A stretch of 64,000 nt of DNA from CAZGXI01 sp964529715 (GCA_964529715.1 CAZGXI010000015.1:1-64000); one strand, 5' to 3'; shown: positions 17,134 to 25,368, numbered from the stretch's first letter. Notes: generated by a model from the letters alone, not told the origin. Numbers and translations: made by a program.

Positions 17134-17853
17134 ATGACAAAAACGGCCATCACCGATACCCCGATCCTGGTCGCCAACGGCCAACTCGACGCCGAATTAC
17201 AAGGCGATCTGCCTGTGTTAATGATCGTCTGGAACGGCGAGTCGCTGCGCAGCGATTTGCAGGCCGCCCTCAAGACGGCGGCCAAAGAGCACGCCGGCAA
17301 ACTGCGCGTGTTGAAAGTGGATACCAGCCATAACCCCGACCTGGCGCAACGGTTCGATCTGGGCAAACATCCGCTGCTGATCGGTTGGCACGGCGGCGAA
17401 GAGCGCGCCCGGCGTAGCCGTCCCTGGGGCGCAGATGTGGCCGGCATCGCGGCGGAATTGGCGGCGCTGGTCCCCTCAGATGCACCGGAGCAGCCCGCCG
17501 AAGATCACCCGGTCGAGGCCGGGAAACCCGTCCACGTGACCGACGCCACGTTTGCCGATCTGGTGCTCAAGAGCAAGCTGCCCGTGATCGTGGACTTCTG
17601 GGCGGCGTGGTGCCAACCGTGCAAGATGGTTGCGCCGATTCTGGACAAGCTGGCCGCTGAGTTCGCGGGACAGGTGCGCATTGCGAAGGTCGATGTGGAC
17701 GCGAACCCGATGCTCTCGCAGCAGTTCCAGATTCGCAGCATCCCGACGCTCATGTTTGTCAAGAACGGCAAGATCGTGGGCCAGTCGGCGGGGGCAGCGC
17801 CGGAGGCCGCCCTGCGCGATGTGATCCGGCAGTTGATCGCGCTGCAGGTGTAA
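17134..17853 (+). CDS. Tandem thioredoxin-domain protein
   Basis: A 239-aa cytoplasmic protein with two thioredoxin folds. The N-terminal one (about residues 1-110) has the fold pattern but no CxxC; the equivalent region reads MIVWNGESLRSD. The C-terminal one (about 130-239) has the active site WAAWCQPCKM and the conserved cis-proline region SIPTLMFVKNGK. Only the second half can act as a dithiol reductase. The first is probably structural or binds a partner. A GGGAGTGAG ribosome-binding site precedes ATG 17134. A thioredoxin-reductase-like gene starts at the far end of the window but is not linked. Confidence 0.92.
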   Translation: MTKTAITDTPILVANGQLDAELQGDLPVLMIVWNGESLRSDLQAALKTAAKEHAGKLRVLKVDTSHNPDLAQRFDLGKHPLLIGWHGGEERARRSRPWGADVAGIAAELAALVPSDAPEQPAEDHPVEAGKPVHVTDATFADLVLKSKLPVIVDFWAAWCQPCKMVAPILDKLAAEFAGQVRIAKVDVDANPMLSQQFQIRSIPTLMFVKNGKIVGQSAGAAPEAALRDVIRQLIALQV

Positions 17854-17872
17854 AGAACGGCCCTCACCCCTT

Positions 17873-17954
17873 GCCCCCTCTCCCTCATAGAGAGGGGGCG
17901 TCGCCATCTTTGAAGCCTCGCGCCCTGTAGCGGCGGAATGCATCCCGCCGCTAC
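17873..17954. repeat. Two hairpin repeats after the thioredoxin gene
   Basis: GCCCCCTCT/AGAGGGGGC (17873-17899) is the C-rich family, 20 bp after the stop, and may terminate transcription although no T run follows. GTAGCGGCGG/CCGCCGCTAC (17928-17954) is copy 2 of that palindrome family. The rest of the 284-bp gap has no supported gene. Confidence 0.55.
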
Positions 17955-18137
17955 ACTCTCTTTAGCAGTAACCAAAGAGACGTGAAAACACTACAAATCT
18001 ACCGGGTAGTCCACCAAGCGTATTGGCGATGTTTTCTCACCTCGGCCTTGGCACGGCGGAGGCGCTGGCGGTGCTGCGGGAGCACGGGGTTGAGGTAAGA
18101 TAAGATGCAGGCGCGACAGTCGGAAGGGGCAGGATAG

Positions 18138-18418
18138 ATGCCATCGCGCAGGAAAAACGAGCGCAAGTTCCCCAACTGGGAAGACCTGCCGGACGGTCGG
18201 GGCGCTACTGGCGGGATCGGCGAGGCGGCGAATGGGGTTTTCAGCGGATGATCCTGATCGTGGACGCCGACGAAAGGACGCTGCTGGTCTTACAGGAAGT
18301 CTATGATGATGCGGGGCGGCTGGTCGAGCGCCACCCCAAATTCCCGGTGGACACCGGGCATGAAGTCATTGGAGCGGAAGAGCATGACACAGACGATTAC
18401 ACGGAAACAGGTCAGTGA
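18138..18418 (+). pseudogene. Small protein gene split by a one-base frameshift
   Basis: The frame from ATG 18138 (MPSRRKNERKFPNWEDLPDG) stops at 18251. Around 18200, in a GGGG run, the protein-like reading moves to another frame and continues as GRYWRDRRGGEWGFQRM, then ILIVDADERTLLVLQEVYDDAGRL, to the TGA at 18416. Adding one base at the G run joins them into about 94 residues. The first frame's stop overlaps an ATG (ATGA at 18248-18251), so two coupled small ORFs are an alternative, but the second part has no sensible N-terminus of its own. Function is unknown. It overlaps the next small gene by 35 bp, as if co-translated. Confidence 0.55.
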
Positions 18419-18653
18419 GCGACTCCTGGCTTATCTGAACGAAGAAATCACGCTGCCTGCGCTCGTCGCGTGGGCCGAAGATGCGGTCGCGTTCGCCGAC
18501 CTCGAACCGGACGAGGACGTTGATCTGCTCATGGACATCCTGATGTACCTCGGCGCGGCGGATCCCCCCGGTTTCCCACTGACCTGGCATGTGCTTCTGG
18601 AATTCCTGGGCCGTCTGGGGACGCGCGTCCGCGTCGTGGAACGGAGTGCCTAA
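18384..18653 (+). CDS. Small acidic hypothetical protein, 89 aa
   Basis: ATG 18384 has GGAGCGGAAGAGC in front, and the protein begins MTQTITRKQVSERLLAYLNEE. It is helical and acidic (EPDEDVDLLMDIL), with no membrane segment. It overlaps the end of the frameshifted small gene and is followed after 1 bp by the GTG start of a methyltransferase. The pairing of two small overlapping genes resembles a toxin-antitoxin layout, but I recognise no toxin fold. Confidence 0.65.
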   Translation: MTQTITRKQVSERLLAYLNEEITLPALVAWAEDAVAFADLEPDEDVDLLMDILMYLGAADPPGFPLTWHVLLEFLGRLGTRVRVVERSA

Positions 18654-18654
18654 C

Positions 18655-19410
18655 GTGGCCCATTCGGGTGCAGCCACCTCTCCCCTGGCCGCCGCGCGGG
18701 GCGAGCCGAGCTACGTCTGGCGCGCCGGACAAGAACGACGGCTGGCGCTGATCAACCGCCACGCGCCCCTGGCCGACAAGCACGTCCTCGAATCTGGCTG
18801 CGGCCTGGGCACCTACACCGCCCAGATCGGGCGGCGCTTGACCCCGCGCGTGGAAGGCTTCGACGTTGAATACCCGCGCATCGTGAAGGCGCGCGCCGCC
18901 GGGACGCCGCATGCCCTGGTCGCCGCCGCCGAGGGCGCACCCTACCCCGCCGATACCTTCGACGTGGTGCTGAGCAACGAGGTCATCGAGCATGTGCAAG
19001 ATGACCGCGCCGCCGTCGCAGAGATGGTGCGCGTGTGCAAGCCCGGCGGGCGGATCGTGATCTTCTGCCCCAACCGCTGGTATCCGGTCGAGCAGCACGG
19101 GCACTACTGGCGCGGCGAATACCACTTTGGCAACACACCACTGATCAACTACCTGCCGGATGCACTGCGCAATCGCCTGGCGCCGCATGTACGCACCTAC
19201 ACACGCCGGGGGCTGCTGCGCCTGGTCGAAGGGCTGCCCGTGCGGGTGGTTTACCACACGCGCATCTTCGGCGGCTACGATAACCTCGTCCACCGCCTGG
19301 GCCGGTTAGGTCGCCTGATCCGCGCCACGCTGCACCTGCTGGAACACACGCCGCTGCGTGTCTTCGGCCTCAGCCACCTGCTCGTGCTGGAAAAGCTGCC
19401 GGACAATTAA
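18655..19410 (+). CDS. Class I SAM-dependent methyltransferase
   Basis: I start at GTG 18655 (reads VAHSGAATSPL) with GGAG upstream; the frame upstream of that belongs to the preceding gene's region. The 251-aa protein has motif I (VLESGCGLGTYT, about residues 44-55) for S-adenosylmethionine binding. It also has the acidic motif II position (GFDVEYPRI) and the later DVVLSNEVIEHVQDD and VCKPGGRIVIF motifs typical of UbiE/Methyltransf_11 enzymes. The substrate is unknown. The C-terminal half is basic and carries a tyrosine-rich loop that may bind a lipid or sugar acceptor. Confidence 0.88.
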   Translation: MAHSGAATSPLAAARGEPSYVWRAGQERRLALINRHAPLADKHVLESGCGLGTYTAQIGRRLTPRVEGFDVEYPRIVKARAAGTPHALVAAAEGAPYPADTFDVVLSNEVIEHVQDDRAAVAEMVRVCKPGGRIVIFCPNRWYPVEQHGHYWRGEYHFGNTPLINYLPDALRNRLAPHVRTYTRRGLLRLVEGLPVRVVYHTRIFGGYDNLVHRLGRLGRLIRATLHLLEHTPLRVFGLSHLLVLEKLPDN

Positions 19411-19444
19411 ACCCAACCTCAACCGAACGTTACGGCTTTTCCAC

Positions 19445-19473
19445 TGGACAAGGCAGAACTTCTGTGCTACACT
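19445..19473 (+). promoter_or_regulatory. Predicted promoter of the 82-aa gene
   Basis: TGGACA (19445-19450) and TACACT (19468-19473) are spaced by 17 bp, 70 bp upstream of the start codon at 19543. Confidence 0.4.
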
Positions 19474-19542
19474 GCAAGCAACCAAATAGAACAAATGTTC
19501 TTAGCCCGCAAAACAGCCGCACAACCCTAAGGAGCACCCACC

Positions 19543-19791
19543 ATGTTGAACGCCATTCCCCGCCAGCGTCCCTGGTACTATCCGCTAATCGTGTGGTGGG
19601 AGCGCCTCCAGGTGCGCCGCCGCGCCGCCCACACACCGCAGGCGTCCGATCTCACTGAGCGCATCTTCCCGATCCCGGCGAACCAGGCCCACCGCTACGC
19701 CCGTGCCGCCGACGAGATGTTTTACCGGGAACAGATCGTCGCCGACTACCAGCGTCTGCCGCCCAGGCGTGTGCGCGAATACCGCTGGTAA
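19543..19791 (+). CDS. Small basic hypothetical protein, 82 aa
   Basis: AAGGAG precedes ATG 19543. The product starts MLNAIPRQRPWYYPLIVWWERL and is rich in arginine, tyrosine and tryptophan. The short YYPLIVWW stretch is too brief for a firm membrane call but could insert at the membrane surface. No family is recognised. A promoter-like pair and a good ribosome-binding site support a real, separately transcribed gene. It is followed by a 510-bp repeat-rich gap. Confidence 0.6.
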   Translation: MLNAIPRQRPWYYPLIVWWERLQVRRRAAHTPQASDLTERIFPIPANQAHRYARAADEMFYREQIVADYQRLPPRRVREYRW

Positions 19792-20139
19792 GCCCAATCG
19801 AAAACTCCCCGCAAAGAACGCAAAGTTCGCAAAGGGATGCTCTGATTCCTTTGCGTTCTTTGTGCGCCTGGCGGTGCACGGCTTTGCTGACCGAGAACGT
19901 CAGGGAAGCGTCAGGAAGTCGCCCTGATAAAGCCATGTACCCCAGTGCGAAGCGGTGTAAGGTAAGGGTAGTCTCGTGGCATCAGGATGGACATTAGAGG
20001 AAAACAGGGGTTGGGCAGGCACAGGAATGCGGTTCAGGAAAGGTTTTAAATAGTCCCTCAAAAGGGTTTATCCCATGAAACCGCAGCGACGAGCGTCGGG
20101 CGTCCCCCCTTAGTGGGGGCGTCCGCTTTTTCGGGGGAA

Positions 20140-20251
20140 GTTTTGAGTTCAGAGTGTTGAGTTTTGAGTGCTGAATTGAACATCCCGACGTTCAAATTTT
20201 CAAAGTCGGCGAAAACAGGGGAACTAAAACTCAGCATGCAACACTTTGAAT
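20140..20251. repeat. Heptad inverted pair B (GTTTTGA family), empty
   Basis: The left arm 20140-20180 reads GTTTTGA, GTTCAGA, GTGTTGA, GTTTTGA, GTGCTGA. The right arm 20221-20251 is its reverse-complement counterpart (GTGTTGC, ATGCTGA, GTTTTA). The 40-nt interior holds only CCGAC/GTCGG, so the whole folds as one imperfect hairpin. Confidence 0.7.
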
Positions 20252-20288
20252 TCGTCTTTGGGCGTTTGGCCCTGCGCCGCCCGTGTGC

Positions 20289-20294
20289 TATCCT
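20289..20294 (+). promoter_or_regulatory. Predicted -10 box giving a near-leaderless transcript
   Basis: TATCCT at 20289-20294 has TTGGCC at 20266-20271 (17-bp spacing). Transcription would begin about one base before the ATG at 20302. Confidence 0.35.
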
Positions 20295-20301
20295 GCTGCG
20301 C

Positions 20302-20769
20302 ATGAGCACCGTCTACCTACAGGGCGACATTTTCCTCAGCCGCGCCCTGGCGCTGGGCGTCGGCACGAACACGCAGGGCGCGGTGGAAAGTTCTCCCCTG
20401 GCCGCCGCCTTCCTGGACCGCTACCCGGCGGCGTTTTCGGCCTATCGCAAGCAGGCCCGTGCGGGCCGCATCCGTCCCGGCGACGTGTGGGTCTGGCGCG
20501 AGGCCGCGCCCTGGCTGGTCCTGCTGGCCGTGCGGACCGGCCCTTCCGGCGCGACGCGCCCGCGCCACGTCGAAACCGCCATGCAGCGCCTGGCCCGCGA
20601 CTGGCAACGCGAAGGGCTGCGCAGCCTGGCCGTCACGCGCCTGGGAAACGACACCGAATGGCCCTACCTGCGCCCGGTGATCGACCTCTGGCTGGCAAAT
20701 AGCCCGCTGCCCGTTGTAATCTACGAGGCGCACAGGCCGGGCGTCTGCGCGCCGGAACCCTGGGATTGA
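20302..20769 (+). CDS. Macro-domain-like protein
   Basis: The start at 20302 (MSTVYLQGDIF) gives 155 aa; the longer frame reads through heptad repeats. The chain follows the macro-domain plan: an early LQGDIF strand, ALALGVGTNTQGAVESSPLAAAF in place of the ADP-ribose binding loop, FLDRYPAAFSAYRKQARAGRIRPGDVWVW, and a C-terminal helix pair. Macro domains bind or hydrolyse ADP-ribose. The usual catalytic-loop asparagine and glycine residues are partly altered here, so activity is uncertain. No ADP-ribosyltransferase partner (such as DarT) lies nearby. It is a single gene on its own. Confidence 0.65.
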   Translation: MSTVYLQGDIFLSRALALGVGTNTQGAVESSPLAAAFLDRYPAAFSAYRKQARAGRIRPGDVWVWREAAPWLVLLAVRTGPSGATRPRHVETAMQRLARDWQREGLRSLAVTRLGNDTEWPYLRPVIDLWLANSPLPVVIYEAHRPGVCAPEPWD

Positions 20770-20777
20770 GACGGCAC

Positions 20778-20812
20778 GCGGATGACGCGGACGAACGGAT
20801 TGGCGCGGATTT
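20778..20812 (+). repeat. GCGGAT-type repeat, left copy
   Basis: ACGCGGATGACGCGGACGAA, then CGGATTGGCGCGGATTT. It belongs with the CAGATG/CGGAT sequence at 21059-21152; the broken gene below lies between them. Confidence 0.5.
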
Positions 20813-20859
20813 CGAGCCATCCTGATAGACCCCTGGCCCTCCACATGTAAAAGGAACCA

Positions 20860-21111
20860 CTGTCCTACCAGGAACGACGCGCCATCGTCTCGCTGATCAG
20901 CACCGTGCTGATTCCGACGATTTACTTCCCGGTCGTGTTCCAGCACAGGCGCGGCTTCATCCTGGCGATGGGATCGCTGGTCGTGGATCAGCCGCCGTCC
21001 ACGATGTTCTTCACCCTGGTCCTGTCATCGCGGTCACGCCGTGACGACCTGGTAAAGCGGTACACAGATGTCGCAGATCAAAACGGATTCGCACAGATAA
21101 AACCCGGATGA
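20860..21111 (+). pseudogene. Truncated small membrane-protein gene
   Basis: A protein-like frame begins at a CTG (20860) directly behind AAAAGGA: SYQERRAIVSLISTVLIPTIYF, then PVVFQHRRG and a hydrophobic FFTLVLSS. This looks like the first helix of a small inner-membrane protein whose ATG has become CTG. After about 65 codons the frame runs into the CAGATG repeat (YTDVADQNGFAQ) and stops at 21111. Loss of the start codon and a tail replaced by repeat DNA indicate a decayed gene. A rare CTG start is possible but the missing end is not explained by it. Confidence 0.45.
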
Positions 21112-21152
21112 TAATCTGTATTCATCCTGCTTCATCTGCAGCATCTGTGTAC
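21059..21152. repeat. CAGATG-type inverted pair (hairpin)
   Basis: GTACACAGATGTCGCAGAT at the left end and the reverse complement of GTACACAGATGCTGCAGAT at the right end form a 94-bp hairpin. It truncates the preceding broken gene. Confidence 0.7.
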
Positions 21153-21178
21153 TGTGTTCGCACCAGGAGGGACAAGGC

Positions 21179-21697
21179 ATGGACGTGTGGGAAGCCATTC
21201 AGAGAAAGCGGGCGATCCGCCAGTTCGCAGAGACGCCCCTGCCGGAAGATGCCGTGCGTCGCATCCTGGACGCAGGACGACGCGCCCAGAGTTCCAAGAA
21301 CTCCCAGCCCTGGGATTTCATCGCCGTCCAGAACCGCGACACGCTCAAGGCGCTGGCAGAAACGGGGGAATGGATAGGCCATGTGGCCGGCGCGGCGCTG
21401 TGCGTCGTCATCGTCACGCCCTCGCCAGAAGGCAACGAACGCTACGCCTGGAACATGTTCGATGCCGGGCAGGCCGCCGCCTACATGCAGCTTGCCGCCT
21501 ACGAGATCGGGGTCGCCTCGTGCCTGGGCACAATCTACGACGTGGAGCAGGTGCGGGGCATCCTCGGCTTTCCGTCGGGCAAATTCGCGCGCATCGTGAT
21601 CTCGTTCGGCTACCCCGCCGAGGGCGCGCAGAGTCGTGGGCTGGGCAAGTCCGGGCGGCGCGCGTTTGAGGAGGTGGTTCACTGGGAGCAGTGGTAA
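21179..21697 (+). CDS. Nitroreductase-family oxidoreductase
   Basis: A 172-aa FMN-dependent reductase, preceded by AGGAGGGACAAGGC. The flavin phosphate-binding N-terminus is clear (RKRAIRQFAETPLPED, then GRRAQSSKNSQPWDFI). The helix DAGQAAAYMQLAAYEIGVASCLG and the C-terminal RIVISFGYPAEGAQSRGLGKSGRR are family hallmarks. Such enzymes usually act as dimers with NAD(P)H on nitro or quinone compounds. The substrate is unknown. It is followed after 36 bp by a URO-D family gene on the same strand, so they may be co-transcribed. Confidence 0.92.
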   Translation: MDVWEAIQRKRAIRQFAETPLPEDAVRRILDAGRRAQSSKNSQPWDFIAVQNRDTLKALAETGEWIGHVAGAALCVVIVTPSPEGNERYAWNMFDAGQAAAYMQLAAYEIGVASCLGTIYDVEQVRGILGFPSGKFARIVISFGYPAEGAQSRGLGKSGRRAFEEVVHWEQW

Positions 21698-21733
21698 GCC
21701 ACGCCCGGTTCATCGCCTGGAAAGGACCTTCTT

Positions 21734-22675
21734 GTGAACAAACGCGATGTGATGTTCAGCCTGCTGGACGATACCCGCCTGCCGCCTTACGTCCCGGCGG
21801 CATTCTTCCTGCATTTCGACCCGGCTTTCCGCGCCGGGCAGGCCGCCGTCGATAAACACCTGGAATACTTCCGCTACACCGGGATGGACTTCGTCAAAAT
21901 CCAGTACGAGAAGCCCTTCCCGCCCATTCCCACCATCCGCACGCCGGAGGATTGGGCACAGATGCCGCGCTACGGCCTGGACTTCTACGCGGAGCCGCTG
22001 GCGGTGGTGGAAGGGTTGGTTCAGGCGGCCAAACGCGAGGCGGTGGTCGTGGTGACGCTATACTCGCCATTCATGAGCGCCGGGCACACCGCCGGGGACG
22101 CTATCCTCACCGACCATCTGCGCCGCGATCCCGAAAAGGTCCGGCGGGGCATGGAGGTCATCACGGATAGCCTGCTGCTGTTCGTGCGGGCGTGCATCCG
22201 GTTGGGCGTAGACGGCTTCTATCACTCGACGCAGGGCGGCGAGGCCGGGCGCTTCGACGATCCGGGCGTCTTCGCGCAGTACGTGAAACCTTACGACCTG
22301 ATTCTGATGGAAGAGGCCGCCCGCGCCTGCCCGTTCAACATCCTGCATGTGTGCGACTACCAGCGCGATTACGACGACCTGACGCCGTTCCTGGATTATC
22401 CCGGCCACGTGGTCAACTGCCCCCTGAAGGTCGGCGGTCAGACGCTGACCCCGGCAGAGGCAGCACGGCTGTTCCGGCGGCCCTACATGGGCGGGTTGGA
22501 GCGCACGGGCGTGCTCGCTACCGGCGCGCCGACGCAGGTCCGGGAAGCAGCAGAGGCCGTGCTGCGCGCCGCGCCGGATCGCTTTGTCTTGGCGGCGGAC
22601 TGCACCGTGCCAGCAGATACGCCCTGGGAAAACCTCAAGGCCGCCATCGACGCCGCGCACGCCTGGGCGCGATAG
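21734..22675 (+). CDS. Uroporphyrinogen decarboxylase-family protein (URO-D)
   Basis: The GTG start at 21734 follows AAAGGACC, giving 313 aa. The TIM-barrel pattern fits the URO-D superfamily: MFSLLDDTRLPPYVPAAFFLHF, then DFVKIQYE, GVDGFYHSTQGGEAGRFD, and near the C-terminus FVLAADCTVPADTPWENLKAAIDAAH. That last motif is typical of members related to corrinoid methyltransferases rather than of haem-pathway HemE. It probably does not make haem. The adjacent convergent gene is a polysaccharide lyase. A role in demethylating a carbon source is conceivable but not shown. Confidence 0.85.
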   Translation: MNKRDVMFSLLDDTRLPPYVPAAFFLHFDPAFRAGQAAVDKHLEYFRYTGMDFVKIQYEKPFPPIPTIRTPEDWAQMPRYGLDFYAEPLAVVEGLVQAAKREAVVVVTLYSPFMSAGHTAGDAILTDHLRRDPEKVRRGMEVITDSLLLFVRACIRLGVDGFYHSTQGGEAGRFDDPGVFAQYVKPYDLILMEEAARACPFNILHVCDYQRDYDDLTPFLDYPGHVVNCPLKVGGQTLTPAEAARLFRRPYMGGLERTGVLATGAPTQVREAAEAVLRAAPDRFVLAADCTVPADTPWENLKAAIDAAHAWAR

Positions 22676-22731
22676 CCCCGGCGGCAGGATGAACCTCCGA
22701 ATCGCGCTGGCAGGGCTGATCCTGGTGGCTA

Positions 22732-25368
22732 TCATCGGGCGGGCCGCTGCGCCCAGACGTACAGGAAGGTATGCCCGAAGGTGATTCCATTGATCGTTTC
22801 TTTGGTCGTGGAGTAGGTGTTGGCGTCGTCCGGGTAAAAAGGATCGCGGCTGCCGGTGCGGAACAACTGCTCGGCCAGCGCCAGATAGTCGGCGTTGCCG
22901 CTGAGACGATAGGCGTAGGCCATCGCGTCGGCCCCCAGCAGCAGCCAGTTGTTGATTGACGGGATGTTGTTCCCTTCGGCCCATTCGTCGGCGGGATCGC
23001 CCTGGCGCCCGTCGAACCACCATTCGTAAGGATAGGCCGCGCGCGGGCCGGTGTCGATGGGGTCGAGCGGGATCAGTGGGTAGGTGCGCAGCCAGTCCGC
23101 GAAGCCCAGGTAGGAGTCCACCGCCCCGGCGTCATCCGGCAGGCCGAACTCGCCGCGCATCTCGATGTAGGCGGCCAGGGCGCGCAAGTACAGGTTGAGC
23201 ACCCAGGGCTTGATGGCCGCGTCCTCCCCGGTCGGGCCGTTGATGTACGACTGGTCGGCGGGCCGCACGCTACTCACCAGCGCATCCGCGACAACCCGAT
23301 AGCGTGGGTCGCCGGTCGCGCGGTACGCCTCCACCACCATCGACAGGCTGTTGGCGGCAGGACGGCTAGGACCGCCGGGGAATTGGTCGTTCAGGGCATA
23401 GCCTTCCCCGCTGCATGTGCCTGTTGGAAACCGGTCGCACAACTGCCAGTCGTTGTGCAGACGATACGCGATGCAGTCCGCCAGTTCGAGCGCAGACTCA
23501 TAAGCCTTCTCGTAGCCGGTCAGGTAGTAGGTCAGCAGCATCCCGCGCAGGCCGAAGGCCACGTCGGGGTGGGTGCCGCCCTCGTTGCGATGGGGATTGG
23601 TGAAGCCGTCCTCGTCGTGGTAGCTGTGCCCGAAGGCGATGCCGTCGGACCAGTGGCGCGGCGTGTGCAGCGTGTGCAGGATGTCGATGTCGGCGGTATG
23701 GCGGTCAGCGGCCTCGGCCAGGGCGAACCAGCGCGGGTCGCCGCCCCTGGCCCACTGCATCCACATGCCGTAATCATAATCGTACTTGATGTTCAGCGGC
23801 GCGACGCCGTACCCCTCGTAGTCTATCGGCCAGTCGCCGTAGTCGAACAGGCCATAAAAATCGGCGCCTTCGATGGCGGCGTACAGGTTCGGATACCAGT
23901 CCATGTAGCCGGAATCGTAGGTCGGCGCAGTGTCCAACTGATAGCGGACGAAATCCTCGTAGTCCGGCCAGGCTGCCGCGTCCGGCAGGGCCAGATAGCC
24001 AAACGCGCCACTGTCCACGTACCATACCGCCGGGGCCTGGGCGAACAGCGGCGTATCGAAGGCCGGCAGATCGGCAGACGGGGACAGCCAGATTTCGTGC
24101 GTCTTGTGCTCCCCGGCGCGCAGATTGAAGCGGTAATCCTGCGGCCCGAACTCGCCCGGCAGCAGCCCGATCTCCAGCGCGCCGTCCGGCGCGGCCCGCA
24201 GGGCTTTGGGAAAATTCTGCCAGAAATCGCGCACCCCCACGCTCCACGCGCCATCGCTACCTGTGACCGTCAGCCAGCCGGGCGCACGGCTGCCGCTCTC
24301 GACGGGCGCACCGTCCAGCGTCGTGCGGTAGCCGGCAAAGGTCACATACGCCTGCATCCGGGGACGGGCATCCAGCGCATTGCCATCCCAGTCCTGCATG
24401 GTCAGGTAGCGGTCCCAGTGCGCGCCGCCGCTGGAATCCTGGTAGAGCAACAGGCGGCCCGCCAGCGCGCCCCGGCTGCCGCCCGACTCGCCTCCCACTG
24501 TGTAGGCCGGGTCTGCGCCCAGGTTCGCCGCCAGCGCCAACGACAGGTCATCGACGTCCACGCTGCCCGCCGAACCGATGTAGTGGCATTCGATCTGCCC
24601 GTCTTCGGCCCGCAGCGGGCAGGGCGTGTTGTTTTCAACGGTGTAGAACAGCCGCACAGCCGGCAGCCCGGCGTAGAACCAGTAGCGGGCGGTGTAGTCC
24701 AGCAAAGCAGCGCCGTCGGCGGCGCGGAACGCCCCCTGCACCCGCACGGACAGGCGCAGCGCGCCCGGCTGCGCGATCTGCACCGTAACCGGCCCGGCGG
24801 CGCGGTAGGTGACGCCGCCCACCTGCGCCCGCCCGGTCAGCGGCGCAGACAGCCCATCGGCGCTCAGACTGCCGTCAGCCTTGCTAATGCTGAAGCGCGC
24901 CGCACCGGTATCGATCACCAGCGCGTCGGGGTCGTCTGTGATAACCAGCGGAGGCTCAGGCGCAGGGCCGGGGCCGCCATCCTGCAAATAGAAGACTGCC
25001 GTTCCCTCCGGCGGCACAGACGCCTGGAAATCAACCAGCACCCAACGGATCGGGGCGGCGGAATCGCCCGGCGCGCCGCCCCAGCGCGCCAGCGGCGTAA
25101 ACTGGGCGGGCACGGCGTTCCCGGCGGAATCCACCAGCCGCAGGCGACCCGCATCGGTCAGGCCCAGCGCGCGCGGCAGGGGCACGCCCGCCGTCACCGG
25201 CTCGCGGACGCGCTCCTGGGTCAGCGGATTGTGGACTTGCAGGGGGACGTTGAGCGCAGCGGATTGAGCGAAAACGGCGGGCGCAGCGAACGTCGCCGCG
25301 TCCCCGACCACGATCAGCGCGATCAGCAGAATCGATCCCAGGCGGGCGATCCATCCCGGCGCATACAT
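22732..25368 (-). CDS. Secreted PcRGLX/YetA-like (PL26-type) rhamnogalacturonan lyase
   Basis: An 878-aa exported protein with a signal peptide (SILLIALIVVGDAATFAAPAVFA). An N-terminal beta region (about 35-210) has PLQVHNPLTQERVREPVTAGVPLPRA. A central beta-sandwich (about 210-430) has YWFYAGLPAVRLFYTVEN. The C-terminal half is helical, toroid-like, with DYDYGMWMQWARGG, DIDILHTLHTPRHW and FGHSYHDEDGFTNPHRNEGG. This three-part order matches the exo-rhamnogalacturonan lyase group as I know it, which removes unsaturated galacturonosyl-rhamnose from pectin. The neighbouring rhamnulokinase, 124 bp upstream on the same strand, supports a rhamnose-containing substrate. The family call is by overall pattern; catalytic residues were not mapped. 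Confidence 0.6.
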   Translation of the reverse strand: MYAPGWIARLGSILLIALIVVGDAATFAAPAVFAQSAALNVPLQVHNPLTQERVREPVTAGVPLPRALGLTDAGRLRLVDSAGNAVPAQFTPLARWGGAPGDSAAPIRWVLVDFQASVPPEGTAVFYLQDGGPGPAPEPPLVITDDPDALVIDTGAARFSISKADGSLSADGLSAPLTGRAQVGGVTYRAAGPVTVQIAQPGALRLSVRVQGAFRAADGAALLDYTARYWFYAGLPAVRLFYTVENNTPCPLRAEDGQIECHYIGSAGSVDVDDLSLALAANLGADPAYTVGGESGGSRGALAGRLLLYQDSSGGAHWDRYLTMQDWDGNALDARPRMQAYVTFAGYRTTLDGAPVESGSRAPGWLTVTGSDGAWSVGVRDFWQNFPKALRAAPDGALEIGLLPGEFGPQDYRFNLRAGEHKTHEIWLSPSADLPAFDTPLFAQAPAVWYVDSGAFGYLALPDAAAWPDYEDFVRYQLDTAPTYDSGYMDWYPNLYAAIEGADFYGLFDYGDWPIDYEGYGVAPLNIKYDYDYGMWMQWARGGDPRWFALAEAADRHTADIDILHTLHTPRHWSDGIAFGHSYHDEDGFTNPHRNEGGTHPDVAFGLRGMLLTYYLTGYEKAYESALELADCIAYRLHNDWQLCDRFPTGTCSGEGYALNDQFPGGPSRPAANSLSMVVEAYRATGDPRYRVVADALVSSVRPADQSYINGPTGEDAAIKPWVLNLYLRALAAYIEMRGEFGLPDDAGAVDSYLGFADWLRTYPLIPLDPIDTGPRAAYPYEWWFDGRQGDPADEWAEGNNIPSINNWLLLGADAMAYAYRLSGNADYLALAEQLFRTGSRDPFYPDDANTYSTTKETINGITFGHTFLYVWAQRPAR

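Larger units (their letters stand above)
19792..20301. other. Repeat-rich intergenic region, 510 bp
   Basis: It contains a CGCAAAGAACGCAAAG inverted pair (19810-19825 with 19848-19866), about 230 bp of unassigned sequence (19870-20095), a short GC hairpin followed by CGCTTTTT near 20100-20132, and heptad pair B (20140-20251). The unassigned stretch ending in a hairpin could encode a small RNA, but I recognise no family. Confidence 0.4.

Noticed and set aside
17982..18103. Possible gene fragments (MKTLQIYRVVHQA and, in another frame, LGTAEALAVLREHGVEV)
   Set aside because: The two pieces look protein-like but are short, in different frames and match nothing I can name. Not enough to call a pseudogene.
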